A DNA stretch of 12,412 nucleotides. Origin: an uncultured Pseudomonadota bacterium. Its GTDB lineage: Bacteria; SAR324; NAC60-12. Each line of letters begins with the position of its first letter. The stretch's first letter is position 1. Position numbers and translations under genes: made by a program. Location of the stretch: assembly GCA_913052275.1 (NCBI GenBank), contig CAJXDX010000039.1, positions 1 through 12,412 on the forward strand. Reading direction: 5' to 3'. Under the pieces are notes generated by a model that was not told the origin of the DNA, made no database searches, and worked only from the letters and a program-made list of their open reading frames with translations. This document shows positions 1-6,253 of the stretch, in pieces.

Positions 1-413
1 ACGCCACGCTGTATTCTCTGGGGCTTGAGCGCTCCGGTTCCCTGCCTGAAGTCCTTCTGGATTACCTTGAATCTCTGCCGCTGCTGATCAAGGAGGAAGG
101 CCTGATTGTGACTCATGCCCCTGTTCACAGGCGCTGGAGCATTGAGGATATTTCATCTTCAGACCACCTTGAAAACTGTCCTCTGGAAGAAAGTGTAATC
201 TGGAACAGAGAGGATCCTGTTCCCAGGGAAGGATATTTCCAGGTTTTCGGTCATAACGGTTACCGCTACAGTCGTGCACATTTTTTTGATAAGGCCTTTT
301 TGATCCGTTCTGAGTCTGCATTCGCAGTTTGCATTGATACAGTCCGTGGTCAGTTGCTGAGCGGTATCCACTGGCCAACGCGCCAGATCTATACTCAGGA
401 ATATATTGATTAA
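1..413 (+). CDS. Calcineurin-like Ser/Thr protein phosphatase, C-terminal part (5' end outside the window)
   Basis: An open frame runs from base 3 to the TAA at 411-413 and is open at the window edge, so only about 136 C-terminal residues are visible. Motifs match the second half of PP2A/ApaH-type metallophosphoesterases. VTHAP is a metal-binding histidine block. It is followed by a tryptophan-arginine element (VIWNRED), then VFGHN, whose histidine is the usual second metal ligand, and finally VCIDT with GQLLSG, the usual C-terminal strand. The N-terminal GDxHG, GDxxDRG and GNHE blocks would lie upstream of the window. The family removes phosphate from Ser/Thr (sometimes Tyr) residues or cleaves nucleotide substrates; which one applies here cannot be told. 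A GTG at 108 is an internal codon, not the start. The final VFGHN has Asn where Thr is most common, a tolerated variant. The next gene begins about 150 bases downstream on the same strand. Confidence 0.75.
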   Translation, partial: ATLYSLGLERSGSLPEVLLDYLESLPLLIKEEGLIVTHAPVHRRWSIEDISSSDHLENCPLEESVIWNREDPVPREGYFQVFGHNGYRYSRAHFFDKAFLIRSESAFAVCIDTVRGQLLSGIHWPTRQIYTQEYID

Positions 414-467
414 CGAAGGGGGAGCCTGTTTTCAAACTTGATAGAAATGTTGGCTTAAGATTTCAAA

Positions 468-494
468 TAAAGCATCGTTTTCAATCGCTATTAA
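468..494 (+). promoter_or_regulatory. Weak sigma-28-like promoter candidate upstream of pcm
   Basis: TAAAGCAT (468-475), an 11-base spacer and GCTATTAA (487-494) resemble the FliA consensus TAAAGTTT-N11-GCCGATAA, with 6 of 8 and 5 of 8 matches at exact spacing. The central CGA of the -10 element is lost, which weakens the call. It lies about 73 bases ahead of the preferred pcm start. It is of interest only because fliA is encoded in this window. Confidence 0.2.
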
Positions 495-566
495 AATTCA
501 AAACGTATGCAGGTCTTCCTAATGGTGAATACGGAAAGGAAAAAATTTGATCCGGAACGGGGAAAA

Positions 567-1304
567 ATGATGTCAGCACGCACAAAAAGGTACTTCAAAA
601 GAATATTGCTTTTCTTTGCTGCACCCCTTTTAGTCTCCCTGTTTGTGCTGAATTCAGGACATGCTGAAGGCTGGGAGGAAAAGCGCACTAGGATGATTGA
701 CGTGGATCTGAAGCCGCGCGGGATCACCAGTCCGGAGGTACTAAAAGCGATGATGAATGTGCCTCGACACGAATTTGTGCCTGATAGCATTCGTGGTCTG
801 GCTTATGCTGACCGTCCGCTACCGATTGGCGAAGGACAGACAATCAGCCAGCCTTTTGTAGTTGCCTGGATGTCGCAGCTGCTGGTGATCGAAAAGGGAA
901 TGAAAGTGCTTGAAATTGGTACTGGATCAGGATACCAGGCGGCAATTCTGGCCGAGCTTGAGGCAAGAACGTTTTCCATGGAAATCAGACCAAATTTGGC
1001 TCGTGATGTCAAAATCCGTTTGAAATTGCTTGGATATGAAGTGCAGGTTCGGCAGGGAGATGGTTATTACGGCTGGAAAGAGCATGCTCCCTTTGACCGA
1101 ATTATAATCACTGCTGCGGCAAACCATGTCCCTCTTCCTCTTCTCGACCAGCTTAAAGCGGGAGGTAAACTGATACTTCCGCTTGGAAATGTACGCTATT
1201 ACCAGAACATGACATTGATTGAAAAGGACTCAGTTGGTGAGTTTCACACTTCACAGCATGGCCAGGTACGTTTCGTTCCCATGGTCGGTGCTGCACAAGA
1301 ATAG
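567..1304 (+). CDS. pcm: Protein-L-isoaspartate O-methyltransferase with N-terminal signal sequence
   Basis: Transfers methyl from S-adenosylmethionine to L-isoaspartyl residues in damaged proteins, starting their repair. Numbered from an upstream ATG at 507, the frame shows the family blocks in order: PRHEFVP (86-92), YADRPLPIGEGQTISQP (100-116), SAM motif I VLEIGTGSGYQ (134-144), FDRIIITAAA (176-185) and GGKLILPLG (199-207). I chose the ATG at 567 because GGGGA lies five bases upstream and the protein then begins directly with a signal peptide: a basic stretch (ARTKRYFKR), a hydrophobic core (ILLFFAAPLLVSLFVL) and a cleavage-like site SGHA|EG. ATGs at 507, 522 and 570 are alternatives. From 567 the product is 245 residues, close to the usual 210-220 plus about 34 for the leader. 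The enzyme is normally cytoplasmic, so the leader is odd (see findings). The gene converges with its neighbour across only 11 bases. Confidence 0.92.
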   Translation: MMSARTKRYFKRILLFFAAPLLVSLFVLNSGHAEGWEEKRTRMIDVDLKPRGITSPEVLKAMMNVPRHEFVPDSIRGLAYADRPLPIGEGQTISQPFVVAWMSQLLVIEKGMKVLEIGTGSGYQAAILAELEARTFSMEIRPNLARDVKIRLKLLGYEVQVRQGDGYYGWKEHAPFDRIIITAAANHVPLPLLDQLKAGGKLILPLGNVRYYQNMTLIEKDSVGEFHTSQHGQVRFVPMVGAAQE

Positions 1305-1315
1305 CGGGAGGATGT

Positions 1316-3679
1316 TCAATTTCTCCGAAATTCAATGATTAACCATGCTGAGCCATAAATCAGTGATGCCAGCAGGAAAAGAACGGACTGTCCAAAAAGC
1401 TGTGCGATCCATAGTGCTCCAACAGCACCGGAAACCGAGGCACAGGCATTGCTGCACCAGCACAACGCCACCCTGATTCTTCTCTCTTCAATGTTGATGG
1501 AGGAGGCCGCAAAATATTTTAATCCTGCAGGGAATGGTATTCCCATCAGCAGCCCTGAAGCGCTTACTGCAAGCCAGGCCATCAATAGCCTCAGGAACCA
1601 GTTTGCTCCGGAAAGCAGACTGAGCATGTCCTGAAGTATCAAGAAGTAACTGAACAGCCCAAACATCAGCAGCAGGAAGAAAAACCTGATTTCCAGCTGC
1701 GTGCAGCTTCGGCTAAGGAATGAGCCAAGACCGGTGGCTGTTAAAATTCCGCCAAGCACCAGGGCAAATGAATAAAGAGGATGGCCAAGAAAGGGAGTCA
1801 GTTTTTCTAAAAGAGCTATTTCGGCCAGCATGAAGGCCATGCCGATTCCTGAAAAATACAGCAGTACTGAAAATGGATTATGTATCCTCCTGAAATAAGG
1901 CAGCATGGGCACGCCTATCAGCAGCAGTGAACATACAGTAACGCCCGCAAACAAAAGCGGAACCAGCAGGCCGGCTTCGGCCAGGCCTTCCCATTTGTCT
2001 CCAAGGCTCTGCTGTATATCCTCAAGCCTTGACCAGTCCAGGAAAAGTTCAAAATATGGTCGATCATCTGAAACCGGCTCAAGGTTAAATGGAGTCTTCA
2101 CGTGAAAAGCCTGAGCATCCTCAAGCAGCAGTTTTACACCCTGGGCATAAACGGGTTCCGGGATAGGGATAAATTTATTCATTTCGCTGTCAGGCATTCC
2201 CGGATAGTAAACAGGAGCGTAACCTCTGCTGCGGCAAAATTTCATGAATCGCTGTCGATCTTCTGAACTCCAGGCATCTCGTGAGACCAGAACCATCATG
2301 GTAGTGAGGCTACGGAATACACCCAGATGAAGTTCCGGCTTCCAGCCCAAACGATGTGAGGCGTCAATCACAGTAGCCAGCAGCCTCATTTCTGCACGCG
2401 GCGGTGGAAGCAGGAAACGATGCACTGCCAACCAGCCTCCAGGCGACAGGCGGGACAGCATGGATTGCACGCCCTCAACACTCATCAGCAGATCAGTTTT
2501 CAGCGGGTGCATCCCGCTGCTTCCCTCCGGGGCAGAACTTTCTATTGCAACCAGAATCCTGCCAAAATTATGCGCCTCCATTTTACAGGGCTCAGTACAT
2601 GTTTCGGCCAGCATGGCACGTGATCCAATGGAACGTACTTTGATTTGCGGGAAATGGCTGCTGTTTTTCAGCTTTTCTGCAAGCAGCGTGTATGGAGTCT
2701 GAACCAGGATGGAAGAAGCTCCGGCTTCAACCGAGGCCAAGGCCTGCTGCCCGGCGATGGTTTTCATAATCAGCACATTATCCGGCGGAGACTGCTCAAA
2801 AAAAAGTATCCACTCCGGAAGGTACCGCAGGTATGGGCCCAATGATTCCGGAATAAGTGGAGACATTCCCGTGAAACGATCTCCATCCAGAGTAAGTCCA
2901 TGCTGATTCGGAATTGTTCCCCTGTACTTCAAACTCAAACCGGGAGCAAAACGCGCCATCGGTGTTTCCAGCGTATCTATTCTTACTGAGGCATCACGCT
3001 GTGTCTCCAGCAACCTGCTTTGAGGATAACGTAAGGCAAGGGGGAGTTCCTTGTAATCACTGATTTTGAATTTAATCTTTTCAAGTCCAAACCAACTCAA
3101 CATCAGTACCAGCGAAATCATTACCGCAGCAGCATTCTGTTTCTTTCCTGAAGCCAGGCATAGACTGCTTGCTGCTGCAAGCAGTGCAGAGATGCCAAGG
3201 ACTTCTGTTTCTACCAAATGTGGAACAAAGAGGAAAAACAGCAGGATGCCGCATGAAGCCCCGACAAGGTCGCTGGCGTAGAGAAAATGAACGTGTTCTG
3301 TGAATTGTTCCAGTAGCAGGTTAAGTGTCAGTCCGGCAAGAAAGAAGGGAACAGCCAGCAGCAGGAAACTCAGAAGCAGCCAGCCTCCGTGCCATGGATC
3401 AAGTGACATCAGTGCGGGGTCGAAGGGGAGCTGACTGCTGAGAAGGAAAAGTGGGATCAGCAGAAGAGAAAAACTGAGCACCGGCAGGAACAGTGGAATG
3501 CGCCCGGTCCAGGTAAGTCGAAAGGCACCCGCTGCACCGTAGCCCAGAAGGGCACAGCTGATGATCAGAAATGCATAATGATGCCATAATTCAATGGCCA
3601 GCAGACGAGCCAGGCTGATTTCATACATCAGAGAGGCCGCCGATACAAGAAACATCCCTGCGGGAATGCGGGCTTTCAT
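1316..3679 (-). CDS. Large membrane protein of the spermidine-synthase-like superfamily (membrane-fused, degenerate SAM site)
   Basis: A 787-residue protein with three parts. Residues 1-200 form about six hydrophobic segments, starting with SLMYEISLARLLAIELWHHY. Residues 210-550 form a soluble domain resembling aminopropyltransferase-like Rossmann proteins and end in the characteristic PVSDDRPYFELF (535-546). Residues 570-783 contain further membrane segments with family blocks GIGMAFMLAEIALLEKL (611-627), LGHPLYSF (631-638) and GIPFPAGLKY (713-722). The place of the SAM-binding loop, normally VLVIGxGxGxD, reads NVLIMKTIAGQQALASVEAG (301-320), without the glycine cluster. The following acidic strand end (VEIN in relatives) reads VQTPY. 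Methyl or aminopropyl transfer is therefore doubtful; a transport or binding role is possible, and substrate is unknown. The ATG at 3679 has little ribosome-binding sequence. It has its own promoter (3730-3758) and is probably separate from the flagellar operon. Confidence 0.75.
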   Translation of the reverse strand: MKARIPAGMFLVSAASLMYEISLARLLAIELWHHYAFLIISCALLGYGAAGAFRLTWTGRIPLFLPVLSFSLLLIPLFLLSSQLPFDPALMSLDPWHGGWLLLSFLLLAVPFFLAGLTLNLLLEQFTEHVHFLYASDLVGASCGILLFFLFVPHLVETEVLGISALLAAASSLCLASGKKQNAAAVMISLVLMLSWFGLEKIKFKISDYKELPLALRYPQSRLLETQRDASVRIDTLETPMARFAPGLSLKYRGTIPNQHGLTLDGDRFTGMSPLIPESLGPYLRYLPEWILFFEQSPPDNVLIMKTIAGQQALASVEAGASSILVQTPYTLLAEKLKNSSHFPQIKVRSIGSRAMLAETCTEPCKMEAHNFGRILVAIESSAPEGSSGMHPLKTDLLMSVEGVQSMLSRLSPGGWLAVHRFLLPPPRAEMRLLATVIDASHRLGWKPELHLGVFRSLTTMMVLVSRDAWSSEDRQRFMKFCRSRGYAPVYYPGMPDSEMNKFIPIPEPVYAQGVKLLLEDAQAFHVKTPFNLEPVSDDRPYFELFLDWSRLEDIQQSLGDKWEGLAEAGLLVPLLFAGVTVCSLLLIGVPMLPYFRRIHNPFSVLLYFSGIGMAFMLAEIALLEKLTPFLGHPLYSFALVLGGILTATGLGSFLSRSCTQLEIRFFFLLLMFGLFSYFLILQDMLSLLSGANWFLRLLMAWLAVSASGLLMGIPFPAGLKYFAASSINIEERRIRVALCWCSNACASVSGAVGALWIAQLFGQSVLFLLASLIYGSAWLIIEFRRN

Positions 3680-3729
3680 GTTTTTGGCAGAAGCATAATC
3701 TTTCTAAACAGGCTGCAAATATAAACTGG

Positions 3730-3758
3730 AATCTAATGGTTACTGATCTATTTGTCAA
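3730..3758 (-). promoter_or_regulatory. Sigma-70-type promoter for the spermidine-synthase-like gene
   Basis: Read on the minus strand, a perfect -35 TTGACA (3753-3758) is followed by a 17-base spacer and the -10 TAGATT (3730-3735, 4 of 6 matches). Transcription would start near 3723 and leave a leader of about 44 bases before the ATG at 3679. It is the best-formed housekeeping promoter I found in the window, and it implies that this gene is expressed independently of the flagellar genes upstream. Confidence 0.55.
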
Positions 3759-3767
3759 ACCATAAGA

Positions 3768-3785
3768 CTGCCTGGACACAGGCAG
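3768..3785 (-). terminator. GC-rich hairpin at the end of the flagellar operon, possible weak terminator
   Basis: On the minus strand CTGCCTG, loop TGTC and CAGGCAG form a perfect 7-bp stem. It lies about 40 bases beyond the last gene of the flagellar run and just upstream of the next promoter. It is followed by TCTTATGG rather than a clear T-run, so intrinsic termination would be weak. It could instead protect the 3' end of the mRNA or act in control of the adjacent promoter. Confidence 0.35.
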
Positions 3786-3823
3786 GCATTGGGGGAAGCA
3801 GGAGAGAGGGAGATATTTAAAAG

Positions 3824-4078
3824 CTATAGTTTTGAATCGGGATTTTCTGTTCTGGATCGTTTTCGCAGTGCGGTCTGCAGTGTAAGGTAACCGGTGAGGA
3901 TGCCGTCTTCGTAATTAAACAGTGTGTCTGCCACAAGATCCGGAAAATCCTGTGGATTTCGGATATCTTCCGGAGTCGCGTCCGGAACAATTTCCCTTGC
4001 AACTTTAAGAACCTTGGCCTGCTGATGCTCGATCAGTTCCTGAATCAGTTCTTCAGTTGAATGTCTGTTTTCCGGCAT
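3824..4078 (-). CDS. Small conserved-looking protein of unknown function, last gene of the flagellar run
   Basis: I do not recognise this 84-residue protein. It has no signal peptide, membrane segment or cysteine. The N-terminal part (about 7-30) is a helical, charged stretch (STEELIQELIEHQQAKVLKV). A middle region is rich in proline, aspartate and asparagine, with PDATPEDIRNPQDFPDL. Next comes FNYEDGILTGYLTLQTALRKR and a disordered basic/acidic tail. The ATG at 4078 lies 22 bases after the fliA stop on the same strand, so it is very probably co-transcribed with fliA. Its ribosome-binding sequence is weak. The distinct middle motif and clean frame suggest a real gene rather than chance. A role linked to FliA or to flagella is only inferred from position. 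An overlapping frame at 3817-4002 is a shadow. Confidence 0.6.
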   Translation of the reverse strand: MPENRHSTEELIQELIEHQQAKVLKVAREIVPDATPEDIRNPQDFPDLVADTLFNYEDGILTGYLTLQTALRKRSRTENPDSKL

Positions 4079-4100
4079 TGCATTCTTGCGAGTTAATTCA

Positions 4101-4868
4101 TCAATCCATTGTTTCCCTGGTCATCAGTCTTAATTTGGCTCGAAGCTTGAGAATTATTTTTGTACGGATTTGTGAAACCCTTGATTCAATTACACCCAGA
4201 ACTTCTCCTATTTCCTTTAAGTTCAGATCTTCTTCATAATAGAGTTTCAATATGAGCTGTTCCCGTTCGTCAAGCTGAGATACTGCTTCAGCAAGCTTGT
4301 TTTTCATCTGCTGCATAGAAAGAAGATCAAAGGGGTCTTTTTCTCCGGGCTTGGACAGAATATCCAGTAAACTGGCGCTTTCTTCCTGATTTGATTGAGC
4401 TTTAAATTCTTCGATGGAGATTAAAGGAGTGGGACTGGCCTTGACAATGAACTGGTGATATTCGTCCAGTGTCATATCCATCTCTTCCGCCATTTCATGA
4501 TCGCTGGGTTCCCGCCCATGCTCAAAAGTCATTTTGCGCCATGCCTCACTCCATTCATTGGTGGCTGCACGGACCGAACGCGGCACCCAGTCCATTGAAC
4601 GCAACTCATCAAGTATAGCGCCCTTGATGCGGAATTCAGCATATGTTTTAAACTGCACATCTCGTTTGGGATCAAACTTATCAACCGCGTCCAGCAATCC
4701 AATGCTGCCTACGTGATACAGTTCATCTTGGTCTACACCAGGAGGAAGACGTGCTGCCATTCTGGTAACCACACGTTTAACCAGGTGAGCATGCTTTTCA
4801 AGCTGATCTTCCCTGCTCTGCCGGGTCTGTTCTGTGTAGGGATTTTGTGTGGCATGCATTGTTACCAC
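4101..4868 (-). CDS. fliA: Flagellar sigma factor FliA (sigma-28)
   Basis: Directs RNA polymerase to late flagellar genes such as flagellin and motility/chemotaxis operons. At 255 residues it has the usual length. Region 2 is clear: DELYHVGSIGLLDAVDKFDP (48-67), FKTYAEFRIKGAILDELR (73-90) and the sigma-28 hallmark MDWVPRSVR (92-100). Region 3 follows (EHGREPSDHEMAEEM, 116-130). Region 4 (about 200-245) contains LNLKEIGEVLGVIESRVSQI with the helix-turn-helix that reads the -35 element. The start is GTG at 4868, seven bases after the flhF stop, which indicates coupling; an ATG three codons further in (4859) with GAGTGGT upstream is an equally reasonable start. In other bacteria its activity is held back by the anti-sigma factor FlgM, which is not in this window. 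It lies directly behind flhF with no flhG gene between. Confidence 0.95.
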   Translation of the reverse strand: MVTMHATQNPYTEQTRQSREDQLEKHAHLVKRVVTRMAARLPPGVDQDELYHVGSIGLLDAVDKFDPKRDVQFKTYAEFRIKGAILDELRSMDWVPRSVRAATNEWSEAWRKMTFEHGREPSDHEMAEEMDMTLDEYHQFIVKASPTPLISIEEFKAQSNQEESASLLDILSKPGEKDPFDLLSMQQMKNKLAEAVSQLDEREQLILKLYYEEDLNLKEIGEVLGVIESRVSQIRTKIILKLRAKLRLMTRETMD

Positions 4869-4875
4869 TCATTTC

Positions 4876-6171
4876 TCAGGTTCCGGATATGTTCAGCAGC
4901 AAATCCACCAAACGTTCCTTTGAGGCGACCTCAATATCTTCAGGGATTTTCTGTCCAACAGACAAATATGAGAGAGGTTTTTTGAAACGGATAGCATGGT
5001 TGAAGAGCGAGCCATAGGCCGCACTTTCATCCAGTTTTGTAAAAATAATGCTGTCAATGGGCATGCTTCCAAATTTGCGTGTAACTTCGTTCATGTCACT
5101 ATCTTTGCTGGTAGCACTTAGAACGAGGTAATTATGTATTCGTCCCCGTTCGTCAAAGAATTCGCGCATTTCCAGCAGCTGCTTTTCATTTCGCTGGGAA
5201 CAGCCGTCAGTATCGATAATGATAGATTCATAATCTTCATAGCTGCTGATGGCTTTGTTCATTTCTGACTTATCGTTAACAACGCTGATAGGAGCTTTGA
5301 TCATTTTTGCGAAAGAGCGAATCTGCCTGGCAGCCGAACTGTGATTTGTATCAACGGAAATCAGGGCTACTTTACGCTTGTACTTGGTCATTTGTTCTGA
5401 AGCAATCTTTGCCACAGTAGTTGTCTTGCCCACTCCAGTCGGTCCCAGCAGGGCCACAATCTTCTGTTGAGGTTTAAGGCCTTCAAGGCCTTTTGTTATT
5501 TTTATAATTTTCATCAGCATTCTTGCTATGAAAATTTTTACATAGGCGTAATTTTCCGCGTCATCTTCAGTCATGTTACGTTGAGCCTCCAGCACAATGC
5601 GTCGTGCGAACTTCTCTTCCAGTCCGCTGAATTTCATTTGCTGGTAGAGCAACAGCAGATTTTCCGGAAGATCCGGCTCAGAGAGGGAATTTGAACGGGA
5701 AGCAAGAATATGCAGCATGTGCCGCATTTCTCCGAGCTCATTTTTCAGCTGACCCATCATATGGTTGTTTAAACCGTCTGACTGATTGCTAAGATCTCCC
5801 AGGGTTAACCGTATCCCCTGAAGTTCTTTTTGAATTGGCATCATCATCTTTCGTGTTTCATCAGAAATTGAAAGCGCGGATTTGTTCTTAGGTGTCAGGA
5901 AGGTGTTGGCCATGGTCGCTTCAGATATTTCTGAATCATGTCTGTATGTTTCAACCGCCTTTGTGTCAGCGGCCTTTGCGCGTGCCGATGGTTTTTTTGC
6001 TTCACTCGCCGCAGCGGTCACTTCAAGCATTGTTTTGCCGAACATTCCGAATGCCCCCTTGCCTTCTTTGACCTGGCGAGTGGAAACAATCAGGGCGTCC
6101 GGGCCAAGATCACGCTTGATGAAAGCAAGTGCTTCCTTGATATTTTTGACGCGATAGCGTTTCAAGTTCAT
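4876..6171 (-). CDS. flhF: Flagellar SRP-type GTPase FlhF, with altered G2 and G3 motifs
   Basis: FlhF proteins place the flagellum, usually at a pole, and help recruit early basal-body parts. This 431-residue protein has the family layout: a basic N-terminal B domain starting MNLKRYRVKNIKEALAFIK, containing the typical LGPDALIVSTRQV (22-34), then a low-complexity linker (55-120), a helical N domain (about 165-230) and a G domain. The P-loop GPTGVGKTT (243-251) and TKLDE (378-382) are intact. The SRP G2 motif, usually DTYRxxA, reads DTNHSSAAR (274-282). The G3 motif, usually DTAGR, reads DTDGC (320-324), so the invariant arginine is missing. The product may hydrolyse GTP poorly or lack normal activation (see findings). 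The start is ATG 6171; 82 bases separate it from flhA and 7 bases from fliA, fitting one transcript. Confidence 0.92.
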   Translation of the reverse strand: MNLKRYRVKNIKEALAFIKRDLGPDALIVSTRQVKEGKGAFGMFGKTMLEVTAAASEAKKPSARAKAADTKAVETYRHDSEISEATMANTFLTPKNKSALSISDETRKMMMPIQKELQGIRLTLGDLSNQSDGLNNHMMGQLKNELGEMRHMLHILASRSNSLSEPDLPENLLLLYQQMKFSGLEEKFARRIVLEAQRNMTEDDAENYAYVKIFIARMLMKIIKITKGLEGLKPQQKIVALLGPTGVGKTTTVAKIASEQMTKYKRKVALISVDTNHSSAARQIRSFAKMIKAPISVVNDKSEMNKAISSYEDYESIIIDTDGCSQRNEKQLLEMREFFDERGRIHNYLVLSATSKDSDMNEVTRKFGSMPIDSIIFTKLDESAAYGSLFNHAIRFKKPLSYLSVGQKIPEDIEVASKERLVDLLLNISGT

Positions 6172-6253
6172 GAGGTTCTGAATCTAAAAACGGGTTTTAA
6201 GTTATGAGTTTTCATCATCAAATATATTATGCTCGATTGTGATCTTCAATTTC

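Noticed and set aside
88..435. 115-residue minus-strand open frame over the phosphatase end
   Set aside because: It is a shadow of the phosphatase frame, whose motifs are clear; its own product has no recognisable features.
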